Under the pieces are notes generated by a model, which had not been told where the DNA came from, did no database searches, and saw only the letters and a list, made by a program, of their open reading frames with translations. The translations under genes and the position numbers were made by a program. Shown piece after piece: positions 27,501 through 35,893 of a stretch of DNA of 64,000 bases. Within the stretch, counting starts at the first letter, position 1. Every line of letters begins with the position of its first letter. Source of the DNA: Bacteroidales bacterium (GTDB taxonomy: Bacteria; Bacteroidota; Bacteroidia; Bacteroidales; F082); assembly GCA_017537965.1 (NCBI GenBank), contig JAFYJV010000011.1, positions 62,001 to 126,000 of the forward strand. Direction: 5' to 3'.

Positions 27501-27819
27501 CGATCCCTATCTCAGTGAACATCGTGGTGAGTATGCCATGAGAGGTGCTGCCATAGCTCCATGGCGTCATTTGTTCAATCTAAAGTATGAAAGATCTTAT
27601 ACTTTCTGCAAGGGACAAACGCTTGGCGTTGGCATTGATGTTTACAACGTCGCCAACCTTCTTTATCGCGGATGGGGTAACATTCAGCGTTTGAGCAGCA
27701 GTGACATCCTGACTATTACCACTGATGGCCTGTATCGCTTCAACGAGCCTGATTGGAATGCATACGCCAACGTGATCTCTACTTGGTCGGCGGCGCTGAG
27801 CCTAAGATACCTGTTTTAA
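24550..27819 (+). CDS. TonB-dependent receptor with carboxypeptidase-regulatory-like N-domain
   Basis: Outer-membrane active transporter, 1089 residues. Signal peptide, then a carboxypeptidase-regulatory-like domain (about 25-115: NGKITDINNKVLSQATVIATYLPTG, DKDGHYHLQQLRPG), a plug domain (about 130-240: SVNDVLALTP-type segment, VNVDGASFHNSYG, SGFTGGVVNAITKSGSN), and a long barrel ending in aromatic LRYLF as expected for BAM substrates. It resembles the Oar-like group rather than SusC, and no SusD partner is adjacent, so the ligand is unknown. An ATG two codons in (24556) is an equally good start. The stop codon TAA overlaps the stop of convergent aroC. Confidence 0.9.
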   Translation: MLMKRITLFLLLLLQTFALVGQITDASINGKITDINNKVLSQATVIATYLPTGTRYNAVSDKDGHYHLQQLRPGGPYSIEVRSMGFQAKTINGIQIGLGEHYVLNVTLEVSDTPLMEVTISAEALSDKGSGNGGITTSVTSEQIAMLPTISRSMNDVLALTPQAVTTSDGLAIGGGNYRQSYVNVDGASFHNSYGIGNNLPAGGSPIALDALEAINISIAPYDVRQSGFTGGVVNAITKSGSNDLHVHLYDYFTHDKMIGTEFGVKDIHGLYPERLKLERSLENTIGVSVGGPIVKDKLFYFINMEYQSDIDNGQSRLAREREGADWGNGTQYNRPTVTKMDEIRNYLQEAYGYDPGPYQNYTFSTPDYRFLARLDWNINKDNRLQFRYSTVRHQFFSTPSNSITPLSSSLYNKNSYGRCTDYAMYFESSNYIQQRNFSSAAAELNSRFLNGRLSNMLRAVYSLQYEPRKMTRDVFPTVDILEPLEDGTKTVYTSFGPDPFTYGTGSKVHTFIATDELSYYTGMHHLIGGLQFELDKTINGFMQGGAGYYVYNSWDDFVSNATPAAFTVTFGNNDAHEQAFPSFNYLQYSLYAQDKITLSEHFDLTAGLRLELPCYPSIADYNTNLEFDSLAALPSSFQGLSTADMPQSKPNLSPRMGFQWDILGNGKLRLQGGSGIYTGRIPLVWIVTAVCNSNVAQCQYLTYGKDVGFYPTVDEMIAHNPDFLKTGELPAPQYATILDKSLKMPQSWKSSLSLDGQLPGGVKASIEGVFSKDLTSVTVTRLGIKQDTIIQLPGELTPRVHWTGEGMKNSIGLSVNPFLITNSELNGYYYSLTSQLSKAFPFGLSLMAAYTYAKGVNVIDGLGDQVMTAYTSNTYGVNGSNMEELGYSSYVAPHHLLLNASWSWQTGKHTKETISLYYTGFNHCYVGNFSYSRYSYTLSSNVNGDGGANSLIYIPTEKQLLQTLKDQYVSAENAAAFNDFINADPYLSEHRGEYAMRGAAIAPWRHLFNLKYERSYTFCKGQTLGVGIDVYNVANLLYRGWGNIQRLSSSDILTITTDGLYRFNEPDWNAYANVISTWSAALSLRYLF

Positions 27820-28763
27820 TGAGATTGCATCAATAGCGCATCCACAGAAACCAATGCGGCCATTGCCTCGATGATGACGGTTGCCCTTGGCAAGGCGCAG
27901 ACGTCGTGACGGTCGCCTCTACCTAAGGTAGGAATGGGCTTGAAAGCCACATTGAAACACACCTCTTCTCCATTGGTGATGCCGCCTTGAACACCGCCGG
28001 AATGGTTGGTCAGAAACTTTACGGAACCGTTTTCTTCAAAGACCATTTGGTCGTTGGCTTCAGAGCCTCGCATGGAGGCCATGGCGAAACCGTCGCCATA
28101 TTCAAAGCCCTTGACGGCAGGGATGCTGAACATCGCCTTGGCGAGACAAGCCTGAAACTTGTCAAACATGGGTTCGCCCAATCCGGCGGGAAGTCCATTG
28201 ATGCTTCCCTTGACGATGCCGCCAACGGTGTCGCCTTCGTCCCTGCATTGACGCAACAAAGCCTCAATGCGCTTAGGATTAGTCTCTCCTGCGATGCTTT
28301 TCACTTCAGTATGGATTTCAATACCATGTTGTGCCAAGATTTGGTTGGCGATGGCTCCTGCCACCACTACGGGTACGGTGGTTCTTGCCGAGGCCCTTCC
28401 TCCTCCGCGCCAGTCACGGATGCCATATTTCTGCTGATAGGTGAAGTCGGCATGGGAAGGACGAAACACTTCTTTCAGGTCGGCATAATCTTCGGGACGG
28501 GCATCAGTGTTTCTAACAATGAAGGCGATGGGCGTTCCAAGGGTCACTCCGTCAAGGAGTCCCGATAAAAACTCAACCTCGTCGGATTCCCTTCGGTGGG
28601 AATCCGACGAGGTTGTACCTGTGGCGCGTCTTGAGAGTGTCTTTTTGATCAGTTGTTGATCGATCTTCAAACCTGAGGGACATCCGTCAATCACTCCCCC
28701 AATGGCGGCGCCGTGCGATTCGCCAAAGGTGGTCAAACGGAATATTTCCCCTATCGTATTCAA
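27816..28763 (-). CDS. aroC: chorismate synthase, short form, TTG start
   Basis: Last step of the shikimate pathway: EPSP to chorismate with reduced FMN as cofactor. Family motifs are present: FGESHGAAIGGVIDGCP, SRRATGT, FRPSHADFTYQQKYGIRDWRGGGR and near the end RHDVCALPRATVIIEAMAAL. At 315 residues it is about 40 shorter than typical enzymes; the gap falls after the HTEVKSIAGET segment, where the usual RCPD region is missing, and ASARTTVP replaces the common SSARETA. The start codon at 28761-28763 is TTG, and the family N-terminus (NTIGEIFRL) confirms it. It follows the DUF349 gene after 25 nt. Confidence 0.9.
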   Translation of the reverse strand: MNTIGEIFRLTTFGESHGAAIGGVIDGCPSGLKIDQQLIKKTLSRRATGTTSSDSHRRESDEVEFLSGLLDGVTLGTPIAFIVRNTDARPEDYADLKEVFRPSHADFTYQQKYGIRDWRGGGRASARTTVPVVVAGAIANQILAQHGIEIHTEVKSIAGETNPKRIEALLRQCRDEGDTVGGIVKGSINGLPAGLGEPMFDKFQACLAKAMFSIPAVKGFEYGDGFAMASMRGSEANDQMVFEENGSVKFLTNHSGGVQGGITNGEEVCFNVAFKPIPTLGRGDRHDVCALPRATVIIEAMAALVSVDALLMQSH

Positions 28764-28785
28764 CTTCTGTCTACTGACTTCTTTT
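28764..28785. repeat. AGAAGT-type repeat abutting the aroC start
   Basis: On the minus strand AAGAAGTCAGTAGACAGAAG followed by TT runs into the aroC TTG codon. A nearly identical string (about 20 of 22 positions) lies at 60391-60412 near the symporter gene. It belongs with the other AGAAGT/AGGAGT repeats of the window. Confidence 0.6.
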
Positions 28786-28788
28786 TTC

Positions 28789-30726
28789 TTAATCGTTTAC
28801 AATCTTCAGCTTTGCCTCCAGGACCTTCAGGTCGTTCTTGGCCTTGTTGATCTTCTTCTCATATTCAGCCTTCATCAACTCTGAGTTCTTGCTGTTGGAG
28901 AAGAATCCGATGTTGTTTTCGAGGACGGCGATCTCGTCGCGGAGTTTCTGGATGCGGTTGGAGAGGTTTGTCTTCTCTCTTCTCATCCTGTCGCCCGACT
29001 CGGGATCGTCCTTCATGCCTTCCACCATCTCCCTGTATTCGTTGGTGGAGATCTCGTTTTGGTTGCTTCTCATCTTGTCGAAGAGGGCATCCACGGCTTT
29101 GCGGTATTCGGCGTTGATGGTATCCTTCATCTTCATCGGCACATGACCAATCTCGATCCATTGTTTCTGAAGGGCTTTGATGGCTTCCATATTCTCGGCG
29201 CGGCTTGGCTTGAGCTCAAAGTTCTTGATGGTCTCGATGAGTTCTTGCTTTGCGGTGAGGTTGGCGGCTTCTTCTTCCTTCAGTCCACCGAAATGCTCTG
29301 CCTTGCGTCCGAAGAAGACGTCGCAGGCTGCTCTGAATCGTTTCCAAACCTTGTCGGCATGACGTTTCGGGACAGGGCCGATGGTCTTCCATTCTTCCTG
29401 CATCTTCTTGAACTGTTCGGTGGCTTTCTTCCATTCGGTGGATTCTTGAAGTCCTTCGGCTTCGATGCAGAGGTTGATCTTGCGTTCGAGGTTCTCAGTT
29501 TGCTTGTCTTTCAGCGTGGAGAAGAACTCTTTCTTTTTGGCGAAGAAGGTATCCATGGAGCCTTTGAAGCGGTTCCAGATCTCTTCGTTCTGCTTCTTGG
29601 CAGCTGGTCCTACGGTCTTCCAGATCTTGAATAGGTCACTGAGTTCGGTCGATTTCTTTTGCCAAACGCTGATGCTGTTGTATTCTTCGGCAAGCAGTTC
29701 TTCTGCCTTTTCACAGAGGGCCGTCTTAGTCTCAAGGTTGGCGTTTTGTTCTTCCTGGATCTTGGCGTAATGTTCTCTTCTGATGGCGTTGATCTTGTCC
29801 GTGGCTGCCTTGAATCGTTCCCAGATCTCGTCTTTTTTGTCTTGTGGCACCGGTCCGATTTCCTTCCATTCTTCATGGAGTTTCTGGAGGGACTTGAATG
29901 CCTTCGACATGGACTTCTCGTCGAGCAGTTCCTCGGCTCTTTCGCAGAGCGTGATCTTGGCATCGAGGTTCTTCTTCATGTCGAGGTCACGGAGTTCGCG
30001 GTTGATATTTACTTTGTCGAAGAATTTCTCCACCAGGAAGTGGTAGGAGTTCCAAAGGTTTGCATTCTCAGTGGCGGGCACTTGGCCGATTCCCTTCCAT
30101 TTTTCTTGGAGGGCGCGGAAGTCGTCGTAGGTCTTCTTCAGGGTCTCTTCCGAGGCGATCAGTTGTTTCAGTTCTTCGAGAATGGCTTGTTTTTGTGCGA
30201 GGTTCTCCAATTTCTGGGCATCCATGAGTTCGTTTTGCTTGGCACGGTTGGCCTTGAAGATACCGAATGCAGTGTTGAAGCGTTTCTCGGCGTCGTCCAT
30301 GACGTGTTGGTAGCTGTCTTTGTCGCCACCGCTTTCCAGGAAGGCTTCCAACTCCTTGTCCATGTCTTCCTTGTTGAGTTTCATAAAATGAACACGAATG
30401 GCAGTGACCTTGTCCTTGATCTTCATCACGTCTGTATCTTGGACAATCTCTTCGAGCATGGCCGCCAACTCTTCCTTGGTCTTCCCTTCAATATCCAGTT
30501 CGACTTCCTCGACTTCTTCCTCGTCCATCTCCTCATTCGTCACGATCTCCGGAAGAGCCTCTTCCTGAGGGATGATCTCTGAAGGTTTCTCCACTTCTTC
30601 GACAGGCTGTTCAACAAGTGTCTCCACCTTGATGCGGACACTGCCGGGAAGGATCGTCGATTGGTTCAATTTTTCAATTTTCTTTTTCTCATTGCCATCA
30701 ATGGCCTTAAGCTCTTTGTTTTCCAT
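28789..30726 (-). CDS. DUF349 repeat protein
   Basis: 645-residue, highly charged, predicted all-helical cytoplasmic protein. An acidic N-terminal part of about 120 residues is followed by about five DUF349 repeats, each of about 70 residues with the pattern W..IG.VP...(13-15)..W.RF....D.FF..K (for example EWKEIGPVPQDKKDEIWERF and EWKTIGPVPKRHADKVWKRF), and a C-terminal coiled coil (NRIQKLRDEIAVLENNIGF ... KAKNDLKVLEAKL). The molecular function of DUF349 proteins is not firmly established. It is probably cotranscribed with aroC. Confidence 0.88.
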   Translation of the reverse strand: MENKELKAIDGNEKKKIEKLNQSTILPGSVRIKVETLVEQPVEEVEKPSEIIPQEEALPEIVTNEEMDEEEVEEVELDIEGKTKEELAAMLEEIVQDTDVMKIKDKVTAIRVHFMKLNKEDMDKELEAFLESGGDKDSYQHVMDDAEKRFNTAFGIFKANRAKQNELMDAQKLENLAQKQAILEELKQLIASEETLKKTYDDFRALQEKWKGIGQVPATENANLWNSYHFLVEKFFDKVNINRELRDLDMKKNLDAKITLCERAEELLDEKSMSKAFKSLQKLHEEWKEIGPVPQDKKDEIWERFKAATDKINAIRREHYAKIQEEQNANLETKTALCEKAEELLAEEYNSISVWQKKSTELSDLFKIWKTVGPAAKKQNEEIWNRFKGSMDTFFAKKKEFFSTLKDKQTENLERKINLCIEAEGLQESTEWKKATEQFKKMQEEWKTIGPVPKRHADKVWKRFRAACDVFFGRKAEHFGGLKEEEAANLTAKQELIETIKNFELKPSRAENMEAIKALQKQWIEIGHVPMKMKDTINAEYRKAVDALFDKMRSNQNEISTNEYREMVEGMKDDPESGDRMRREKTNLSNRIQKLRDEIAVLENNIGFFSNSKNSELMKAEYEKKINKAKNDLKVLEAKLKIVND

Positions 30727-30786
30727 TTTAATTCATTTTAGATGTCGTCAGGGACTAAGCCCCGTAATGCAGTTTACAAAATCGTG

Positions 30787-30794
30787 CAAATTTA
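30787..30794 (-). promoter_or_regulatory. DUF349 gene promoter, -7 box
   Basis: TAAATTTG followed by CAC on the minus strand, about 60 nt before the ATG at 30726. Confidence 0.55.
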
Positions 30795-30839
30795 GTAATA
30801 AAAAGCAGATGGCAACGATTTTTACAAAAATTTCTTTTG

Positions 30840-30847
30840 TATCTTTG
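30840..30847 (+). promoter_or_regulatory. amino-sugar kinase operon promoter, -7 box
   Basis: TATCTTTG, 24 nt before the ATG at 30872. Confidence 0.55.
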
Positions 30848-30871
30848 TAAGTTGTTTTTCACGAATGACTC

Positions 30872-32320
30872 ATGTTTGACATCGATATCCAAAACTCACT
30901 TTCCCAGCTCGTCTGCTCCATCGGGTGCCAACCTATCGACATCAAGGCGATTGCGGAGTCGGGATCGACACGGAAATATTACCGAATCACCACCTCCAAT
31001 GTCTCTGTCATAGGGGCATACAATGCCAACGTCGAGGAAAACGAGGCTTTCTTTTATCTGACGGAACACTTTGGAGCAAAAGGCCTACCCGTCCCCAAAC
31101 TCCTTGCCGTCAGTGCCGATCGCACCTGTTACCTGCAATCGGATCATGGCGACCTCTCTCTTTTCCAACTATTGCAGCAATCGCTCCTCGTGGGACATTT
31201 CGAGGAATCGACCTTATGTTTGTTGCGGCAGGTATTGGATGCTTTGGTGCGTTTCCAGACAGAAGGCCATCAAGGACTTGACTACAGCAAGGTCTATCCA
31301 GTTCCTTGTTTCGACAAGGAGGCGATCATGGACGACCTCAACTATTTCCTATATTATTTTGCCAAGCCACATGCTGAGGTTGTCTTCAATGAAAATAGGC
31401 TCAAGGCTGAGTTTAGGCGATTTGCCGACTTCCTCGGACAAGCCGACAACCATTTCTTCATGTATCGCGATTTTCAGTCTCGAAACATATTGATCGATCA
31501 GGGACTTCCGATTTTCATTGATTACCAAGGCGGTCGGCAGGGACCGCTACAGTACGATGTCATCTCGTTGCTTTTCCAAGTGAAGGCACAGCTTCCACAG
31601 ACGCTCCGTGACGAGTTGTTGGCTCATTACAAGCAAGTACTTTCGTTACAAATCGACCTACAATCGGTGGAATTCGACCGTTACTATCCATATTTCGTGT
31701 ATTTGAGGTTGATGCAAGTGCTTGGCGCATACGGTTTTAGGGGGTTGATACAAAAGAAAGCCCATTTCATTGAAAGCATTCCGTACGCCCTCAAGGAACT
31801 GCAGGCTTGGACGTCACGATATCCCCTAGAGGATTATCCCGAGCTTCAACATGTCCTGTCGCAAGTGGTCGGGTTGACGCAACGTTACCCCAATGTTTCC
31901 AGTCAGCAAACCTCCGATTCCCAGTTGGTGGTCACTGTTAACAGTTTCTCTTACAGGAAAGGCTATCCCGATGATTTCAGCGGCAATGGCGGCGGCTTTG
32001 TCTTCGACTGTCGGGCACTCCCCAACCCAGGGCGCGAGCCTCAGTTCAAGACCAAGACAGGACGTGACTGGGAAGTCGAGGAGTACATGGTGGCAAAGCC
32101 GCAAACCCATGTCTTTTTGGAACATATCAAAGGCATTGTGGGTGCCAGCATCGACAACTATCTGGAACGGCATTTCAGCCGTCTTTCGGTCTCCTTTGGG
32201 TGTACCGGTGGCCAGCACCGTTCCGTGTTTTTTGCCCAGCGTCTCGCTGAATGGATCAAGTCGACCTATCCCACCGTCAAAGTACAACTGAACCACATAG
32301 AACAACACATCCATGAATAG
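30872..32320 (+). CDS. APH-family sugar kinase (AmgK-like) fused to a RapZ C-terminal domain
   Basis: 482-residue two-domain protein. Residues about 1-320 are an aminoglycoside-phosphotransferase-type kinase with catalytic loop FMYRDFQSRNILI (Tyr in place of the first His, as in AmgK-type enzymes with RDxxxxN) and metal motif IDYQGGRQGPLQYD. Residues about 345-480 match the C-terminal domain of the RNase adapter RapZ (FSYRKGYP, VFDCRALPNPG, VEEYM, SFGCTGGQHRSVFFAQRLAEW). AmgK phosphorylates MurNAc/GlcNAc at the anomeric carbon in a peptidoglycan-recycling route, and E. coli RapZ binds glucosamine-6-phosphate through its C-domain. The next gene, overlapping by 8 nt, is a MurU-like nucleotidyltransferase, which strongly supports the salvage role. 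The fusion suggests allosteric sensing; that is inference. Confidence 0.87.
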   Translation: MFDIDIQNSLSQLVCSIGCQPIDIKAIAESGSTRKYYRITTSNVSVIGAYNANVEENEAFFYLTEHFGAKGLPVPKLLAVSADRTCYLQSDHGDLSLFQLLQQSLLVGHFEESTLCLLRQVLDALVRFQTEGHQGLDYSKVYPVPCFDKEAIMDDLNYFLYYFAKPHAEVVFNENRLKAEFRRFADFLGQADNHFFMYRDFQSRNILIDQGLPIFIDYQGGRQGPLQYDVISLLFQVKAQLPQTLRDELLAHYKQVLSLQIDLQSVEFDRYYPYFVYLRLMQVLGAYGFRGLIQKKAHFIESIPYALKELQAWTSRYPLEDYPELQHVLSQVVGLTQRYPNVSSQQTSDSQLVVTVNSFSYRKGYPDDFSGNGGGFVFDCRALPNPGREPQFKTKTGRDWEVEEYMVAKPQTHVFLEHIKGIVGASIDNYLERHFSRLSVSFGCTGGQHRSVFFAQRLAEWIKSTYPTVKVQLNHIEQHIHE

Positions 32321-33053
32321 AACCGCCATGCTCCTTGCCGCGGGCCTTGGCACGCGGCTGAAAGAAATGACGCACGACAAGCCCAAGGCGCTTGTCAAAG
32401 TCGCTGGCAAGACACTCCTTCAACGCAACATGGAGCATCTTGTCAGCAACGGCTACGACAGGATCATTGTCAACATCCATCATTTTGGCGACCAGGTGAT
32501 TCAGTTTATTGATAGTCATCCCTGCGATGCCGCCATTTACATCTCAGATGAACGTGGATGTCTCATGGACACCGGTGGCGGCATCGTCCAAGCACTGCCT
32601 TTCTTTCACGACACTCCAGCAGTGCTGGTCCATAATGTTGACATTATCAGCGACGTGGCCCTCATGGAGATCTACGACCGTTTCATCGCATCCGACGACG
32701 AGGCTTGGCTGCTGACCCAGGACCGCGACACTAGCCGCAAATTGCTTTTCGATGACGACGACTTACTTGTCGGATGGAGAAATCACAACGACGGCACTTT
32801 CAAATGGGTGCGCGGTGAACAGTCGACATATCGTGAACTGGCTTTTAGCGGGATGCATCTTTTCAGACCCCAGTTGTTTGACTCTTTCAGTTACCAGCGT
32901 TACAGCATCATCGACCTCTATCTGCAACAAGCCGCTCAACACAGAATCCGCTCTGTGGAGATCCAACCCGGCTACTGGTTCGACCTTGGCAAAGCCGAAG
33001 ACTTTCATCGTATCGAATCCCAACTGCAATCTGAAAAACCGTACGCTCAATGA
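32313..33053 (+). CDS. MurNAc-1-phosphate uridylyltransferase-like protein (MurU type)
   Basis: Nucleotidyltransferase of 246 residues with the signature LLAAGLGTRLKEMTHDKPKAL (about 6-26), a metal aspartate in HNVDIIS, and the C-terminal YWFDLGKAEDFH typical of short sugar-1-phosphate nucleotidyltransferases. Coupled to the upstream AmgK-like kinase by an 8-nt overlap, it should convert MurNAc-1-P (or GlcNAc-1-P) plus UTP to the UDP-sugar, bypassing de novo synthesis. It overlaps the downstream nuclease gene by 4 nt, so the three genes are translationally coupled. A mannose- or glucose-1-P substrate is possible but less likely in this context. Confidence 0.85.
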   Translation: MNRTAMLLAAGLGTRLKEMTHDKPKALVKVAGKTLLQRNMEHLVSNGYDRIIVNIHHFGDQVIQFIDSHPCDAAIYISDERGCLMDTGGGIVQALPFFHDTPAVLVHNVDIISDVALMEIYDRFIASDDEAWLLTQDRDTSRKLLFDDDDLLVGWRNHNDGTFKWVRGEQSTYRELAFSGMHLFRPQLFDSFSYQRYSIIDLYLQQAAQHRIRSVEIQPGYWFDLGKAEDFHRIESQLQSEKPYAQ

Positions 33054-35893
33054 ACGCTTTCATCAACATACTTGCTGAGCACATCAAAAGCCACTACGAT
33101 CTGCAACACGAAGAGCTTACGGTCGTTTTTCCTAACAAACGCGCTGCATTCTATCTTAGGGATAGATTCGCAAAGATATTCCAGGGAAACATTTGGATTC
33201 CGCAAATGCTTTCTATTGAAGAGGCAGTCACCCAATGGAGCGGCATCCAATTGGCAGATACAGTGGATCTCATGTTTGAGCTTATCGCCATAGATGCGGA
33301 GATCGAGGGTCATTCCAATGGCATTGCCGTATTTGGCAGCATGGCATCGCAGATGGCCAAGGACTTTGACGAGGTGGACCAATATGCCGTTGATGCCAAA
33401 CACCTGTTTTCCTACATCTACGAGGAAAAGAAAATTGGGCTTTGGAACCTGGGGGAAGGCATCACCCCGAAAGAACAGGCGCATCTTGATTTTTTCAAAA
33501 AGCTGCAAGTGTATTATGAGCGTTTGAGGAATCGGCTTTCCGAACAAGGCAAGGGCTATTATGGTATGATCACACGAACGCTCTCTGAGTTGAGTGACAA
33601 TGAGTTGCGAAAAAAGACTGGCAACCGTCGAATCCTCTTTGCAGGATTCAATGCCCTCACCCCTACTGAACAGAAGATCATCGACAAGCTTTATCGTAAC
33701 GGACAAGCAGAAGTGGTCTGGGACTTCGACCGTTACTATGTGGAAGACAAAATGAACGAGGCGGGACTGTTTGCGCGACGTTATCTCGAACAAGATGTGC
33801 CATGGAAACCGACCGTTTTCTCCGATGCCTTGTTAAACGATGAGAAAGAGATCCACTTTGTCGGTGTCACCGGCAACACGGTGCAAGCCAAGGCCCTGCA
33901 GAGTTTGCTACAAGTGGAACAAGACACCAACAGTGCAGTGATCCTGGCGGATGAGGAACTCCTGATTCCAGTACTGAACGCTATCCCTGAGAATGGGAGT
34001 TTTCCATCCGTCAAGGTTTCCATGGGCTATCCGTTGCGTCACACTGCGCTAAACGAACTCATCAGTGAGTTTTTCATCCTCCACCGCAAAGGGCGAAAAG
34101 TTAACAACCAAGGTTGGTATTTGTGGCCAGTCTTACGCATCCTGGATCTTGAGATGGTAAAGGTCGTCTTCAACAAGCAGGAACTCGGCGGAATACAACA
34201 ATACCAGGACTTTGTCAAGGATCGTTCTGCTTTTATCTTCACAGAAAAAGACTTTGAGGAGCATTGTCGCTTTGAAGACGTGCAACAATTCATGCGGCTG
34301 TTGCTTGGAACAGTCGGTTCGATGACACCATCGGAACTCCTTGCCTCGCTGACCGCTTTGCTGACGTTCATCGCCCAGCGTCTCAACGCCGATTCGACGG
34401 GAAATCTATTTCTTCTCAATCAGGTCAGCGAGGCAGGCAAAGCCGTCAACAGACTAAAGAACATCCTCGATCGTTCCCAGCGCTATCTCCAAAGCCTTGA
34501 CGAATTGGAGATTCTCTATCGTCTTGTGAACAGCAACGTAGCCGTCAAACTCAACAGCAGCACCACTAAGGGTTTGCAACTCATGGGACTTTTGGAAGCA
34601 CGAAACCTCGATTTTGACACCATGTACATGGTCGGTGTCAACGAAGGGATCCTACCTGCTGAGCGTTCACATGGGAGCTTCATCCCATACAACATCCGAA
34701 AGGAATGTGGACTTCCCGACTATCAAGAAAAACAGGCTGTTTATGCCTATCATTTCTATCGTCAGCTACAAAGAGCGCGACGCATCTTTTTCCTATATAA
34801 TGACAGCAGTGCCGACCAAAAAGGCGAGCCGAGTCGTTTCCTTATGCAGCTACAGCATGAGTTGACATTGAGGAATCCACATGTGCATTTGTATAAGGAA
34901 CATTTTTTGAACAAGACGCCGAACATCCCTTCACCTGAAGCAATCGCAGCCAAGAAGACGCCTGAGGTGATGGAGAAGCTGATGAGGAAGATCCAGACAG
35001 ACAAGCTAAATGAAGCTTTGGCCCCTACGTCCCTATCAACTTTCCTACAGTGTCCACTGAAGTTTTTCCTGAAGTACATGGAGCGACTTCAAGATAACCG
35101 TGTTGAAGAAGAGACCCAGGTCAACGAGATCGGCACCATTATTCACGATACCCTAGAACTGTTTTATCGCCCATTCCTCAACACCGAAATCACTGCCGAC
35201 CGATTCAAGCAAGAGATTCGTCCTTCCCTTCCCCAACACTTGCAGGCTGTTATCCACAAGCTCTTCGAGCAAGGACTTCCCAACGTTGGATACAACTACC
35301 TCAACCAGCGCAGCATCAGCAGGATGCTGAATCATTATTTGCAATTTGAAGAAGCCAATGTACGAGAGCACACGCTTGCCATTACGGAGGTGGAGCACAC
35401 GTTGCACACGACCATTATGGTCAATGGCGTCAATTGTGTCATTTCCGGCAAGGCCGACCGTATCGACAAACAAGACGGTGTCATCCGTATCATCGACTAT
35501 AAGACTGGTAAGGTCGAAGATAAAGATGTGATTGTCCCGAAAGAGGTTGCCAAGCTTGAAGACATCCCCGAAAAAGCCCTGCAACTATTGATTTACAAGT
35601 ACCTGTACTTGAAAGAACATTCCGAAGTCATGCCCGAGCAGGTCTCTGCTGCGCTCTTCTGTTTAAGAAAGAAACAGGTCGTCTTTGAGCTGCGTATTGA
35701 TGACCAATCGTTGACACAGCAGTTCATGGAGACCATGGAAGGCTATCTTGAAGATATATTAACTCGTTTGATGGATCCGACTGTCCCATTTGGGCAGACT
35801 GAAGATCCTCAAGCCTCTCCTTGTCGTCTTTGCGACTTCAAGGAACTCTGTGTCAATAGTGCAACAATAGCACAACGGGCAGGTGATCGCTGA
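33050..35893 (+). CDS. AddB/RecB-like PD-(D/E)XK exonuclease
   Basis: 947-residue protein of the AddB type, probably the partner of an AddA/RecB-like helicase-nuclease in double-strand break repair. The N-terminal region is helicase-like (VFPNKRAAFYLRDRF at about 28-40) without a convincing Walker A. The C-terminal nuclease has the core ISGKADRID ... IIDYKTGK (about 797-820). An iron-sulfur set is visible: a cysteine in TFLQCPLKFFLKYM (about 667) and three in CRLCDFKELC (about 925-934), the AddB-type arrangement. Why it is coupled to amino-sugar genes is not clear; coupling may simply be operon compaction. The last 41 nt overlap the convergent gene. No addA is seen in the window. Confidence 0.88.
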   Translation: MNAFINILAEHIKSHYDLQHEELTVVFPNKRAAFYLRDRFAKIFQGNIWIPQMLSIEEAVTQWSGIQLADTVDLMFELIAIDAEIEGHSNGIAVFGSMASQMAKDFDEVDQYAVDAKHLFSYIYEEKKIGLWNLGEGITPKEQAHLDFFKKLQVYYERLRNRLSEQGKGYYGMITRTLSELSDNELRKKTGNRRILFAGFNALTPTEQKIIDKLYRNGQAEVVWDFDRYYVEDKMNEAGLFARRYLEQDVPWKPTVFSDALLNDEKEIHFVGVTGNTVQAKALQSLLQVEQDTNSAVILADEELLIPVLNAIPENGSFPSVKVSMGYPLRHTALNELISEFFILHRKGRKVNNQGWYLWPVLRILDLEMVKVVFNKQELGGIQQYQDFVKDRSAFIFTEKDFEEHCRFEDVQQFMRLLLGTVGSMTPSELLASLTALLTFIAQRLNADSTGNLFLLNQVSEAGKAVNRLKNILDRSQRYLQSLDELEILYRLVNSNVAVKLNSSTTKGLQLMGLLEARNLDFDTMYMVGVNEGILPAERSHGSFIPYNIRKECGLPDYQEKQAVYAYHFYRQLQRARRIFFLYNDSSADQKGEPSRFLMQLQHELTLRNPHVHLYKEHFLNKTPNIPSPEAIAAKKTPEVMEKLMRKIQTDKLNEALAPTSLSTFLQCPLKFFLKYMERLQDNRVEEETQVNEIGTIIHDTLELFYRPFLNTEITADRFKQEIRPSLPQHLQAVIHKLFEQGLPNVGYNYLNQRSISRMLNHYLQFEEANVREHTLAITEVEHTLHTTIMVNGVNCVISGKADRIDKQDGVIRIIDYKTGKVEDKDVIVPKEVAKLEDIPEKALQLLIYKYLYLKEHSEVMPEQVSAALFCLRKKQVVFELRIDDQSLTQQFMETMEGYLEDILTRLMDPTVPFGQTEDPQASPCRLCDFKELCVNSATIAQRAGDR

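Noticed and set aside
29659-30582. A 307-codon open frame antisense to the DUF349 gene
   Set aside because: It arises from the complement of Lys/Glu-rich coding (Phe/Leu-rich product) and has no start signals.
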